64,000 nt of DNA from Halobacillus massiliensis (GTDB lineage Bacteria; Bacillota; Bacilli; Bacillales; Halobacillaceae): positions 2,795,316 to 2,859,315 of the forward strand of contig NZ_LT800499.1 of NCBI RefSeq assembly GCF_900166625.1, written 5' to 3'. Positions within the stretch are counted from its first letter, which is position 1. Each line of letters begins with the position of its first letter. A model generated the notes under the pieces. That model was not told where the DNA came from and did not search any database. It saw only the letters and a list, made by a program, of their open reading frames with translations. Positions 8,908 through 17,718 of the stretch are shown here, in pieces. The translations under genes and the position numbers were made by a program.

Positions 8908-9153
8908 ATGGATATTCGAAAATTAGCGGATCACGAGTCCTTGGATCTACATGAAGTTATTAATTTTAAGACCCTGTGTTTAGCAAAATCAAAACTTATG
9001 CAAGGAGTGGTTTTTGATCAGGAATTGAGAGCATTAATGCAAAAGGATGTTGAACAATCTATTCAAGCGCTTGGAGAATTACAGGCAATCTATAACCGAG
9101 CACCTTTTGAAGCTCCTATTCCTCAAAGCCGACCAACACCAATAATAAATTGA
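8908..9153 (+). CDS. yraG: CotF-related forespore protein (YraG-like)
   Basis: An 81-residue protein from ATG 8908, preceded by AAGGAGGGGACC. LHEVINFKTLCLAKSKLMQGVVFDQELRALMQKDVEQSIQ is the helical spore-coat CotF/YraG pattern, with the DQELRALMQKDVE segment shared by this family and repeated in the YraE-like gene 1.8 kb downstream. It is the first gene of a five-gene set whose order (yraG, yraF, adhB, yraE, yraD) and lengths match the B. subtilis operon, which from established knowledge is made in the forespore. The expected product is a small ferritin-like helical spore protein. The C-terminus is Pro-rich. Function beyond spore association is not known. Confidence 0.85.
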   Translation: MDIRKLADHESLDLHEVINFKTLCLAKSKLMQGVVFDQELRALMQKDVEQSIQALGELQAIYNRAPFEAPIPQSRPTPIIN

Positions 9154-9169
9154 AAGGAAGTAAAATTCA

Positions 9170-9538
9170 TTGAATAATGACTATTTAGACCCTATAAACT
9201 CATTACATGTACCTGAGCTAGCTGACACCACATTTGCCATGGATTTCCTCCTACGTGCCAAAGAAGGTGTGCGAAATACCGCTGTTGCATTAACCGAATC
9301 TGCATCCCCTGAAGTTAGAGAACTGTTACGAAACCAGTTAATGCAAGGTATTGCCATGCACCAAGAAATTACAGAACTTATGATTGACAAAAAATGGTTC
9401 CATCCAAATGAACTAAGTGAACAGTATAAACTAGATCAACTTTCTGCCAATAACACATTGATGATGGGTAAAATGAATCTATTTCCTGTTAATAACAATA
9501 GAAAAGGTATGTTTGATCGGACACCTGATGAACACTAA
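9170..9538 (+). CDS. yraF: CotF-family spore coat-like protein (YraF-like)
   Basis: A 122-residue protein. TTG 9170 follows AAAGGAAG by 9 bases and no better start exists. [58 protein letters not shown] is the core of the CotF domain: a long amphipathic helix pair ending in a KKWF/H turn. The same motif appears in the YraD-like protein at the end of the operon. The length equals that of B. subtilis YraF. It lies 16 bases after yraG and 18 bases before adhB, in one operon. Presumed forespore or coat protein; no catalytic residues are evident. Confidence 0.9.
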   Translation: MNNDYLDPINSLHVPELADTTFAMDFLLRAKEGVRNTAVALTESASPEVRELLRNQLMQGIAMHQEITELMIDKKWFHPNELSEQYKLDQLSANNTLMMGKMNLFPVNNNRKGMFDRTPDEH

Positions 9539-9556
9539 CACTGGAGGCTGTATAGC

Positions 9557-10693
9557 ATGAAGGCAGTAACGTATCAAGGTATTAAAAATGTTGTAGTCAA
9601 AGAAGTTCCAGATCCAAAGATTGAAAAACCAGATGACATGATTATTAAAGTAACGAGTACAGCTATATGTGGATCAGATTTACATTTAATTCATGGCATG
9701 ATTCCTAACCTGCAAGAAAACTATGTTATTGGCCATGAACCAATGGGGATCGTCGAAGAAGTTGGTCCAGATGTAACTACGCTAAAAAAAGGAGATCGAG
9801 TCATTATTCCTTTTAATATAGCCTGCGGTGAATGCTCTTACTGTAAGAACCATTTGGAAAGCCAATGTGATAATTCTAATGATAATGGTGATATGGGTGC
9901 CTATTTCGGATATTCGGGTACGACGGGTGGCTATCCAGGTGGGCAAGCTGAATATTTAAGAGTACCGTTTGCCAACTTTACTCATTTCAAAATTCCTGAG
10001 ACTTGTGAAGAACCGGATGAAAAATTAACCGTTATTGCTGATGCGATGACTACTGGTTTTTGGAGTGTTGACAATGCAGGCGTAAAGGATGGAGATACAG
10101 TTATTGTTTTGGGGTGTGGTCCGGTTGGTCTTTTTGCTCAGAAATTCTGTTGGCTAAAAGGAGCAAAACGTGTGATTGCCGTAGATTATGTAAACTATCG
10201 ATTGCAACACGCCAAACGTACCAACAAAGTTGAAATTGTAAATTTCGAACACTTTGAAAATGTTGGAATGCATTTGAAAGAGATGACGAAGGGCGGAGCG
10301 GACGTTGTCATTGATGCAGTTGGTATGGACGGTAAAATGACTGATCTAGAGTTCCTCGCGAGTGGAATGAAGCTACAAGGCGGAGCATTCGGTGCGTTTA
10401 TCATGGCTTCTCAAGCAGTGCGTAAAGGCGGGACAATCCAAGTTACAGGCGTTTACGGTGGCAAATATAATGGATTCCCAATGGGAGATATTATGAACCG
10501 TAACGTTAATATTCGCTCTGGACAAGCACCTGTAATTCACTATATGCCATATATGTTTGAATTAGTTTCGACCGGAAAAATTGATCCAGGAGACGTTGTT
10601 AGTCATGTACTTCCACTTAGTGAAGCAAAGCGTGGCTATGAGATTTTTGATACAAAAATGGATGATTGTATTAAAGTCGTGTTGAAACCTTGA
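9557..10693 (+). CDS. adhB: Zinc-dependent alcohol dehydrogenase (AdhB-like)
   Basis: A 378-residue medium-chain dehydrogenase. AICGSDLHLIHG and GHEPMGIVEEVG hold the catalytic-zinc ligands, CGECSYC plus a following Cys form the structural-zinc loop, and VLGCGPVGLFAQKF is the Rossmann nucleotide-binding motif. This form, with a long insert (QAEYLRVPFAN and GAFIMASQAVRKGG), is like the glutathione-independent formaldehyde and threonine dehydrogenase branch. GGAGGCTG precedes ATG 9557. It is embedded between CotF-like genes exactly as adhB is in B. subtilis, so it probably works in the developing forespore; the substrate is not known. Confidence 0.92.
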   Translation: MKAVTYQGIKNVVVKEVPDPKIEKPDDMIIKVTSTAICGSDLHLIHGMIPNLQENYVIGHEPMGIVEEVGPDVTTLKKGDRVIIPFNIACGECSYCKNHLESQCDNSNDNGDMGAYFGYSGTTGGYPGGQAEYLRVPFANFTHFKIPETCEEPDEKLTVIADAMTTGFWSVDNAGVKDGDTVIVLGCGPVGLFAQKFCWLKGAKRVIAVDYVNYRLQHAKRTNKVEIVNFEHFENVGMHLKEMTKGGADVVIDAVGMDGKMTDLEFLASGMKLQGGAFGAFIMASQAVRKGGTIQVTGVYGGKYNGFPMGDIMNRNVNIRSGQAPVIHYMPYMFELVSTGKIDPGDVVSHVLPLSEAKRGYEIFDTKMDDCIKVVLKP

Positions 10694-10710
10694 GGAAGGA
10701 GGTAAAAAAA

Positions 10711-10905
10711 ATGAACTACGCCTTACATGAAGTTCTTGAGGTCCATGAAATGGCTGCATTTAAGACCAATTGTTTGACTAAATCCAAAACGATGAAAGGG
10801 TTAGTTACAGATCAGCAATTAAAAGATATTATGCAGCAAGACATTGATGCATCTACGAAACAATTACAAGAATACGCTTCTATCCTTTCCAACGCTCAGC
10901 AGTAA
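10711..10905 (+). CDS. yraE: Small CotF-related protein (YraE-like)
   Basis: 64 residues from ATG 10711, which has GGAAGGAGG 8 bases upstream. An earlier in-frame ATG would start inside adhB, before the ribosome site. LHEVLEVHEMAAFKTNCLTKSKTMKGLVTDQQLKDIMQQDID mirrors the YraG-like protein of the same operon, including the position of the single Cys, so the two are paralogues. Length agrees with B. subtilis YraE. Forespore or coat role by family; no enzyme motif. Confidence 0.88.
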   Translation: MNYALHEVLEVHEMAAFKTNCLTKSKTMKGLVTDQQLKDIMQQDIDASTKQLQEYASILSNAQQ

Positions 10906-10917
10906 AATAGGAGATGA

Positions 10918-11223
10918 ATGAACATGAAACCAATCATTGAAAAATTAACAGGCATGAATGCCCTATCGGATCAAGTGGTTGCAATGGATTTATTGATTGC
11001 AGCTAAAAGTGGAGCTAGAAACTATGCCATGGCCGTTACGGAAGCAGGAACGCCGGAAATTAAAGAAATGCTCACTCGCCATTTAATAGAAGCTCTTGAT
11101 ATGCATGAACAAATTTCTGCTTATATGGAAGAAAAAGGATGGTGCCATGCTTGGGATACAAACGAACAAATTAATTTAGATTTAAATAATATCAATACAG
11201 CATTGAACTTACCCACTCAATAA
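10918..11223 (+). CDS. yraD: CotF-domain spore protein (YraD-like)
   Basis: 101 residues if ATG 10918 is used; ATG 10924 (99 residues) is equally well placed relative to TAGGAG and equals the B. subtilis YraD length. VAMDLLIAAKSGARNYAMAVTEAGTPEIKEMLTRHLIEALDMHEQISAYMEEKGW repeats the CotF core seen in the YraF-like protein, ending in the KGWCHAWD turn. It is the last gene of the operon, 12 bases after yraE and 50 bases before a strong terminator. Confidence 0.9.
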   Translation: MNMKPIIEKLTGMNALSDQVVAMDLLIAAKSGARNYAMAVTEAGTPEIKEMLTRHLIEALDMHEQISAYMEEKGWCHAWDTNEQINLDLNNINTALNLPTQ

Positions 11224-11272
11224 AAATAATAGTTAACCAACCAAAACTGTTTCTCATAAACCATTTATATTT

Positions 11273-11308
11273 AAAAGAGGGAAATGTACAATTTCCCTCT
11301 TTTTTGCA
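11273..11308 (+). terminator. Terminator of the yraGF-adhB-yraED operon
   Basis: AAAAGAGGGAAAT and ATTTCCCTCTTTT form a 13-bp stem followed by TT. Because the stem ends in A and T runs it could also serve the convergent gene at 11441-12538. Confidence 0.9.
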
Positions 11309-11440
11309 TTTGCCATTTTCTTTTACAATTATGAATTCAATGATTTCTTTTAGCATAAGAACTAAATTAAGCAAATTACAACCTATTGGTAAAAGGCTTA
11401 CCCGTTCATATTTTACAAAAAATTGAACCAATTAATTTTA

Positions 11441-12538
11441 TTATGAAAAGGTAGGAGCAGGAAATTCATCAATTTTCATACGAAGTAAACTATAAGGTTT
11501 TTGTCGCAGGTCTTTTCCATAATGAAATCTTGCCTGCCGATGTAATTGGTTCACAATAACATACAAATATTGGTCCGGACCAATTGAAAAAGTATCCGGC
11601 CACAAAATTCTCGGGTCATGTGCAATTGTTTCCATTATGCCATTCGGCAATATCTTACGGATACTGTTATTTTCATAATCTCCAGCATAAACGGTTCCTT
11701 TTGCATCTGTTATCATTCCATCAGAAGCCCCTTTTTCTCCCCAATACTCCACCTGATATAGTAAATCCATGTCCGATATCGTTCTGTCTCTTAGGGCTTC
11801 TGTTGAAATCGAGAACAGATGACGACTGGTAAGTGGGCAGAAAAATAAATTTTCTCCATCGGGAGAAATCGCTACACCATCAGATGCCAATCTAAAAGGA
11901 GATGTTGAGCCATCTTTGTTTCGGTTCATCAAAATTTCACCTTCTACTTTCGGTAAAATATAAGGATCGGGAGAAGTTGAATTTGCTCCATTTAATCGTC
12001 TAAATGCGATTCCATTTTCTAAATCTACAACGATAATAGCTCCTGGTCCTTTGGAAGATGAATCGGTTATATATGCATAACCCGCATTTCCAACACGAAA
12101 ATCAAATCGGACATCATTCAGGTAAGTAGTGGGGAGGACAACATCTTCTGTGAAGGTATATACTCTTCTAATTGTATTGGTTTTTAAATCAACAGCGACT
12201 AATTTTGCCCCACCTTTTATGGGTTCAGAAAAATTGGGTGCCGCTGTATCTAATACCCAAAGTGTTCCCCTGCCATCGGTAACTACACTTTGGACACTGA
12301 TGAAAGACATTGTGATATTCCCTGGGTCAATCAAATTGGTTTCGTAACTAGGATAAGGTCGCAATTGATCCCCAACAATTTCGGCAACCGTAAATTTTAC
12401 ATCGTCGCCCCATTTTGGAAAGCAAATGAAAATACGACCGTTTTCTGACACACTAACACCTGTAGGCATTGCCCCATTAAATGCATAAATCAGTTCTAAC
12501 TTACCGAAATATTTCTCCATAGGTAACATTGGTTCCAT
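11441..12538 (-). CDS. Yellow / major royal jelly family beta-propeller protein
   Basis: 365 residues from ATG 12538, with GAGGTGG upstream; the GTG at 12547 lies inside that ribosome site. FISVQSVVTDGRGTLWVLDTAAPNF, LNDVRFDF, AYITDSS and the later SDGVAISPDGENLFFCPL are the conserved blades of the Yellow/royal-jelly (SMP-30-like) family, which also occurs in bacteria as dopachrome-tautomerase-like proteins. There is no signal peptide, so it is cytoplasmic. It is a single gene, convergent with the CotF-like operon. The substrate is unknown; a lactonase or tautomerase-like role is only a guess from the fold. Confidence 0.85.
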   Translation of the reverse strand: MEPMLPMEKYFGKLELIYAFNGAMPTGVSVSENGRIFICFPKWGDDVKFTVAEIVGDQLRPYPSYETNLIDPGNITMSFISVQSVVTDGRGTLWVLDTAAPNFSEPIKGGAKLVAVDLKTNTIRRVYTFTEDVVLPTTYLNDVRFDFRVGNAGYAYITDSSSKGPGAIIVVDLENGIAFRRLNGANSTSPDPYILPKVEGEILMNRNKDGSTSPFRLASDGVAISPDGENLFFCPLTSRHLFSISTEALRDRTISDMDLLYQVEYWGEKGASDGMITDAKGTVYAGDYENNSIRKILPNGIMETIAHDPRILWPDTFSIGPDQYLYVIVNQLHRQARFHYGKDLRQKPYSLLRMKIDEFPAPTFS

Positions 12539-13330
12539 AATATCCACCTCACCAATTTCGTACTGGATATCACTATATATGATTAGAATTTTTTCTAGTG
12601 CCTGGTTCTTACGGTGTATTCATACTAAACGAGAAAAATGGAATAAAACAACCATGATAGTGAATCGAAGGAACGAACGTATCAAGCACATTACCATTTT
12701 TATTTGACTGTTTTTACTAAAACGTCAGGAGAATGTATTTTATCACTAACCTCCTCTAGGGAATTAATAAGTAAGCTAGCCCCGTCGATTAATATCTGGA
12801 AAGGCAATACCGTTAGCTTTGGTTAATATTAGTTTGTCATAAACCACCAACATACAACTGAAAATCGTTAATAATAAGACTCTTTGAAAAATATATTACT
12901 AAACTACTCTTAGCATAATAAGTGATAGCCAATGTACAGTTATTGCCCCCGATTGCTTAATAAGAGGATTGAGGTGCCGCCCATACCCTTTTTGACAAGA
13001 ATAGCTATCAATAGAAAATGAAATCCCTTATATACTAGACTTACCAGCTAACCAAGATACTTTTTTGATAAATAATACATGGATGGACATGAGTATTCTT
13101 CAGTTAAAATCCAGTAATTGAATTAAGCTGATTGTAAAGAACTTAAAAGGACTCCAATCATCGCTAATCCCGCAATAGTCCCGATTAAAACGGTTGGCAC
13201 TCAGAAGTTCTATGAACTTATGAGCGTCCTCTTCCATATTCCGTTCATACCTCTGCTTGCGGACCAAAAAACCCTGAACTTTTTATGGGCTTGAGTCGAC
13301 TCTTTGCGTTCTGAGCGCAAGATGGATGGA
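12539..13330. other. Intergenic stretch holding a degraded copy of the benE locus
   Basis: No intact gene. The right half (12975-13199) is a decayed duplicate of sequence at and below the 3' end of the benzoate-permease gene 14 kb away. The left half shows nothing recognisable. A small hairpin at 13305-13322 lacks a T run. Confidence 0.6.
12975..13199 (-). repeat. Degraded duplicate of the benE 3' region
   Basis: 13125-13199 matches 27158-27232 (inside the benzoate-permease gene) with about three differences in 75 bases. 12975-13120 matches 26774-26919 (below that gene) at roughly 80 percent by eye. The 240 bases that separate the two blocks at the benE locus, including the last 67 or so permease codons, are missing here. 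It is thus a relic of a second, deleted permease locus or of a copied fragment. The orientation is the same. Confidence 0.8.
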
Positions 13331-14422
13331 TCAATTTTTGATATCTGTTAGTGGTTGGATTTTAAGGTCATAATCGACTTTGACCACCATCTGCTCCCAT
13401 TTGTCTAACCATTCTTTTTCATCAAGAGGTTTTGAGAAAGGTCTCAAGGTATACTTTCCGAATTGTATAGGGTCAGCTTTAGTCTCTTGAAGCTTTTTTA
13501 AAAACTCGGTAGTCTGTTTTTCCAAATATGATTCAACTTCCGCCTCGAATCTTGAAAGGTCCTCCCGGTTGAGCAATTTTTGTTCCCGGCCAATCTCATC
13601 AAGCCGACCGTTCAATTGGACATTGAGCTTCAGTTCAGAATATGTTTGATCTATATTCACTTGGACATTTGCTTTCACATGGCCCAGAACAAAAGATAAG
13701 TCACGGATCGGAAAATACTTTAAAAAGTGATCATTGGTGATAAGCTGGTAAATTTGCTCTTCCGTGTTGTTCGTGGTTTCGATCAATTTGTCATTTTTAA
13801 AAATGCCAGTACCTTGATATTTGAAATCTTCACCACTCGCTTCAAATACAGGCAATACTGGAGAATGCGCTGGAGAATGAAGATCTTTCATAAATTCATG
13901 CAAATTTACAACGGTTAACTTTCCTTGATTGTCGTAATGCTTGAACATCCGATAGAGATAATAATCCAGGTTTTCTTGTACTCCCAGTTGACTGTTAATG
14001 TACTCATCAAAATCCCCTCTTACAATGACTAGATACACACGTTTAGAAATATCAGGATCTGTCGAAATCGTTTCAATCAATGGCCTGATCCCTTCTGTTG
14101 CAATTTCATCACTGATCAACAGCATCCGGAGTTGTCCAACTTTCAATTCTCTATAATATTTTAAATTGAAACCCTGAAGACCTTCTTTTAACAAGTCGAC
14201 TTGAACAGTCAAAAGGCGTTTCTTTTCTTGTACAAGGGGAGGTATTACAGTGCTCATTCTGAAGTTCTCCCCCTCATTCTCCCCCTCCCCTTTCTGAATC
14301 GACCAAAAAGTCACGGGTGCAATTTCTTCAATCAGATTTTTTTCTACAATAGGCGAACAACCAGATAAAACGAACATATAAACAAAAATAACGAAAATTA
14401 TTCGGGTATGTTTATGTTTCAT
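13331..14422 (-). CDS. Ger(x)C family germination lipoprotein
   Basis: The C subunit of a nutrient-germinant receptor in the spore inner membrane. 363 residues from ATG 14422; the GTG at 14431 is only 2 bases from the AAAGGGG ribosome site. A signal peptide with lipobox VLSGC puts the lipidated Cys at residue 22. RMLLISDEIATEGIRPLI and the C-terminal domain with EVESYLEKQTTEFLKKLQE, ending in DPIQFGKY, are typical of GerAC/GerKC. Length is normal. It starts one base after the stop of the B gene, in an A-B-C operon. Probably controlled by SigG as in B. subtilis, but no promoter was assigned here. Confidence 0.93.
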   Translation of the reverse strand: MKHKHTRIIFVIFVYMFVLSGCSPIVEKNLIEEIAPVTFWSIQKGEGENEGENFRMSTVIPPLVQEKKRLLTVQVDLLKEGLQGFNLKYYRELKVGQLRMLLISDEIATEGIRPLIETISTDPDISKRVYLVIVRGDFDEYINSQLGVQENLDYYLYRMFKHYDNQGKLTVVNLHEFMKDLHSPAHSPVLPVFEASGEDFKYQGTGIFKNDKLIETTNNTEEQIYQLITNDHFLKYFPIRDLSFVLGHVKANVQVNIDQTYSELKLNVQLNGRLDEIGREQKLLNREDLSRFEAEVESYLEKQTTEFLKKLQETKADPIQFGKYTLRPFSKPLDEKEWLDKWEQMVVKVDYDLKIQPLTDIKN

Positions 14423-14423
14423 A

Positions 14424-15539
14424 CTAGCCACGCCCCTTTCGCTTTAAAGAGATGAACAGAAGTAATGGTACTAGTAAGTAAGTGAGTGCTCCTGCCCATA
14501 TCTCCAGCTCTAACAAAATATTTTGGTTAGTTGCCTTTTTCCACAACAATTCATTATTTATGAATAAACAAATGAATAAGATACCATAGCAAATGGCGAG
14601 CCCTGATTTAGTCGTTTGATCTTCCGATTTTTTCAGAGTAATACGAGCCGCACCATAAAAAATCAACATAAAGAGTGATATGGCGAATACAAAGTTAATT
14701 AAATAAACAGAGATTAAAATCATATCAATTCTTTCAAAAACTGGAGATTCCAGGTAACGCATCATTTCCATCATTGGGAATCTGCTTTCTTCTAGATAAT
14801 GTGCTCCGAAAAAGAACAAAGATGCAATAAACAGAAACACATATTCAAAAATGGTAAATGCGTTTCCAATTGTCATGTATGAAAATATTTTTTTTCTCGT
14901 ATTGAACCAAGGTGCAAGTAAAACCAAATATTCAGGCCCTGATAAGGCTGAACAAATAAATAGAACACCTTTCCATGATTTCATCGTCCATTCATAAGGT
15001 ATTAACGGAAACAGATCTTGTATAGTATTAGAAGGTAGAAAGAGGAAGTTGAATAATAACAAAAACATCCACGATGTACATAAAAAAGCAATGACGACGA
15101 ATCGTATCGTAGTGGTCATTCCATGTGAACTAACGTACCAGCAAATAATCAAAATGAATAAAATCATCCAATTCGTATTCAAGGAAGGAAAGATGAAATA
15201 TTGAGTTACTTCTATATATCCGAGAGTTATTACTGTTATTTTTAATAATATAAATCCCAATCCTATGAAAGCTAGTAACCGTATCGATCGCTCACCAAAA
15301 AGTTCTACAAATCCTTCGTATCCTTTAGATGCATAGATGGAAGTGAACCATTTCGATAACATGAAAATACTGATTTGTGATAGTAATCCTACGAGGATGA
15401 TAACCCAAATCCTATAGGGATATATAAGAAAAACGGGCATGATGATCACAAAATATAACATTTGCATTCTGTTCACCATCAAAGTGACATAAACACCGTT
15501 CAATGAAGAGGTTTTCTCAAACAATGAAAATACACTCAA
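14424..15539 (-). CDS. GerB-type spore germination permease
   Basis: 371 residues with about ten hydrophobic segments; APC-superfamily B subunit of a Ger receptor, which binds the nutrient germinant in the spore inner membrane. It starts at TTG 15539, 7 bases after AAGGAGATG, and 4 bases after the A-gene stop. It ends one base before the C gene, so the three genes are tightly coupled. VNRMQMLYFVIIMPVFLIYP in the first membrane span and GPEYLVLLAPWF in the middle fit the family. The germinant cannot be read from the sequence. Confidence 0.92.
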   Translation of the reverse strand: MSVFSLFEKTSSLNGVYVTLMVNRMQMLYFVIIMPVFLIYPYRIWVIILVGLLSQISIFMLSKWFTSIYASKGYEGFVELFGERSIRLLAFIGLGFILLKITVITLGYIEVTQYFIFPSLNTNWMILFILIICWYVSSHGMTTTIRFVVIAFLCTSWMFLLLFNFLFLPSNTIQDLFPLIPYEWTMKSWKGVLFICSALSGPEYLVLLAPWFNTRKKIFSYMTIGNAFTIFEYVFLFIASLFFFGAHYLEESRFPMMEMMRYLESPVFERIDMILISVYLINFVFAISLFMLIFYGAARITLKKSEDQTTKSGLAICYGILFICLFINNELLWKKATNQNILLELEIWAGALTYLLVPLLLFISLKRKGRG

Positions 15540-15543
15540 GATA

Positions 15544-17019
15544 TCATCTCCTTCGTTTATAACGCCACTTCTGCAATGGATGGAGAGCCTCCGGTCTTGT
15601 TTTCATCCAATGCAAGGGACCACGGATAAATAGATCGAGCCAATCTTTTCCATAAAAAGGAGTAACAGGTGCAAAATATGGTTGTCTTAAGGAAGTAAGT
15701 ACATTCAAATGGACAAAAAGTAAAATAATACCCATGAAAATACCCATTACTCCAAGATAAGAAGCAAGGACCAATATTATAAACTGAATCAATGCGTTCG
15801 CTTTGGTCATCAAGTAATTTGGCACTAAAAATGATGCGATAGCAGAAATACCAACAATAACGATCAAAACTTGACTGGCGAACCCTGCTTCTACACTAGC
15901 TTGTCCTACCACGATACCACCGATCACACCTAGCATTTGACCAGATTTGGTAGGCATTCGTAGACTTGCTTCTTTTATGACTTCAAGTGTCAGCAACATA
16001 AGAAGCGCTTCCCAAAATGGAGTTAGTGGCAATTGAGTTCTCGTATCCACAAGAACGAATAGAATTTGTAAGGGAATCATCTGATAATGATGTGTCGCTA
16101 AAGCAACATATATTGGAATCATCAGCAAGGAGAGCATGAAACTAAAATATCTTAACATCCGCAGGAAGCTAGCCACGACCCAGCGATTAATATAATCCTC
16201 AGGTGATTGAAACAAATGGAAAAAGCTGATCGGGGCATTTAGGGCAAAAGGTGTATTATCCACGAGAATGGTAACTTTTCCAACGCCCAATGAGTGAGCA
16301 CACACATCAGGACGGTCAGTCTGTTGAAACTGTGGAAACAAACTGTGTTTATGGTCTTCCATAAACGCTGCTAATTGGGAGGAGTCAAGAATCTGATCAT
16401 AGTCGATACTCTCGATTTTCTCCCTAGCAATAGAAATGTGATCCGGATTCGTCAAACCCTCAATATACATTAGAATAACCTTTGTTTCAGTTTGTGATCC
16501 TACCGTGAATTTCTCTGATTTTAAGGAAGTTAGTGGCAGCCTTCTACGGATCAATGTAATATTCTGGTCTAAGTTTTCAGTGAAACTGTCTTTGGCTCCA
16601 TAAAGAATTGTTTCTGTTTCAGACGTTTCTATCCCACGTCCCGTTGAATCTTTAAGACTGACAGCATACACTTGGTTTTCAATGGTGTCCAAGAGTAGGA
16701 TTGCTCCCAACATCAATACATTTTCAGCCTCTTTCAACGTTGAAATATCTGTAACTTTAGAGACAGAAATACAATCTGAAATCTTTTTATAATTACAGTG
16801 CCGTAAAGGTTCAATTACAGCTTCATTTAATCTTTCTTTATCAATCAATGTTTCTATGTATATCAATACAAATGACTTATGGTTATGGGTTTGATGTTCG
16901 ATTATTTTAGCGTCTTCCATATTGTCTACGCGTTCACGGAGAACCTCTAGTGTGACAGGGGTATTGTGGCTATTTTCCGTTTGATTTCCTCCCCCTGTAC
17001 TCTTCCTCTTCTTAAACAT
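15544..17019 (-). CDS. GerA-type spore germination receptor subunit A
   Basis: 491 residues from ATG 17019, 9 bases after AGGAGA; earlier starts at 17025 (3 bases) and 17106 are less likely. A hydrophilic N-terminal half (about 1-280) with VLMYIEGLTNPDHISIAREKI and VGKVTILVDNTPFALNAPISFFHLFQSPEDY is followed by four or five membrane spans with the QLPLTPFWEALLMLLTLEVIKEASLRMP signature in three overlapping pieces, and then a basic tail. All are hallmarks of the GerA/GerKA family. It is the first gene of the ABC receptor operon. Confidence 0.94.
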   Translation of the reverse strand: MFKKRKSTGGGNQTENSHNTPVTLEVLRERVDNMEDAKIIEHQTHNHKSFVLIYIETLIDKERLNEAVIEPLRHCNYKKISDCISVSKVTDISTLKEAENVLMLGAILLLDTIENQVYAVSLKDSTGRGIETSETETILYGAKDSFTENLDQNITLIRRRLPLTSLKSEKFTVGSQTETKVILMYIEGLTNPDHISIAREKIESIDYDQILDSSQLAAFMEDHKHSLFPQFQQTDRPDVCAHSLGVGKVTILVDNTPFALNAPISFFHLFQSPEDYINRWVVASFLRMLRYFSFMLSLLMIPIYVALATHHYQMIPLQILFVLVDTRTQLPLTPFWEALLMLLTLEVIKEASLRMPTKSGQMLGVIGGIVVGQASVEAGFASQVLIVIVGISAIASFLVPNYLMTKANALIQFIILVLASYLGVMGIFMGIILLFVHLNVLTSLRQPYFAPVTPFYGKDWLDLFIRGPLHWMKTRPEALHPLQKWRYKRRR

Positions 17020-17208
17020 AAACATCAATCTCCTAATAAGATAATGTATATACACCTTCCTTATTGTGTTCAGTTTCAGACAATTTATACTAACAGAAAA
17101 TGACATAGACCCAGAAAACCACCAAGTGCTCTTAGCGGTTTATCGTACTTTTCCTTTTTTCCAGACCCTGGCAGGACCAGGGTAATTATGATGACTAGCA
17201 ATCCAGTT

Positions 17209-17244
17209 ACAAAATAAAATGACACAGAGTGTGAATTCTGTGCC
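17209..17244 (-). terminator. Terminator after the small membrane-protein gene
   Basis: On the minus strand GGCACAGA-ATTCACAC-TCTGTGTC is followed by ATTTTATTTTG. It separates the DUF3231 pair from the ger operon, so the two are probably separate transcripts. Confidence 0.6.
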
Positions 17245-17245
17245 A

Positions 17246-17713
17246 TTAGGGTTTGGTTACTATTAAAATAATCTTATAAATGATAAACCCGATCACTAAA
17301 CCAGGAACTAAAAAGAGCATAGGTAAAAAAATCGGTCCAATTAAAAAGCCAAAAATCTTTATTTTAACAGAATAAATTAATCCAACGGTTACAAAAAAAG
17401 CTCCGAATAAAAAAGGAAGGTAAGAAATAGAAGTTGTTTCACCTTCTGCATCACGGTAGGCATCCCACATTGTAAACATATATAGACAAGGATAAAACAT
17501 AAGCCATTGATAATCAGGTGTTTCAATAGCTGTGTTTATTTCCCCCAAAAAAGAGTACATAATAGTTAAATTAAAATTACTTTGAACGTTTACTATAATC
17601 TCTAAAAGGAGAAAGACTGTTCCCTTCACAATCTTTCCATTTAAGATCTGACCGAATCCAGGTAATGCTATACTCCATAATAAAGCCTCATGTTTTTTAG
17701 GCTTTCTACCCAT
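17246..17713 (-). CDS. Small multi-pass membrane protein, 155 residues
   Basis: Not recognised by name. It begins MGRKPKKHEALLWSIALPGFGQILNG, a TM2-like entry motif (PGFGQ, K-G) found in several small Firmicute membrane proteins, and has about five hydrophobic segments. The C-terminal third is almost entirely membrane (FLIGPIFLPMLFLVPGLVIGF). ATG 17713 lies 5 bases after the stop of the DUF3231 gene, so the two are co-transcribed, and the gene ends at a terminator. The context next to a germination operon hints at a spore or membrane role, but nothing proves it. Confidence 0.75.
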   Translation of the reverse strand: MGRKPKKHEALLWSIALPGFGQILNGKIVKGTVFLLLEIIVNVQSNFNLTIMYSFLGEINTAIETPDYQWLMFYPCLYMFTMWDAYRDAEGETTSISYLPFLFGAFFVTVGLIYSVKIKIFGFLIGPIFLPMLFLVPGLVIGFIIYKIILIVTKP

Positions 17714-17718
17714 ATCAT

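Noticed and set aside
13305..13322. CTTGCGC/GCGCAAG-type hairpin below the ger operon
   Set aside because: It has no T run on the minus strand, so it cannot be called the operon's terminator.
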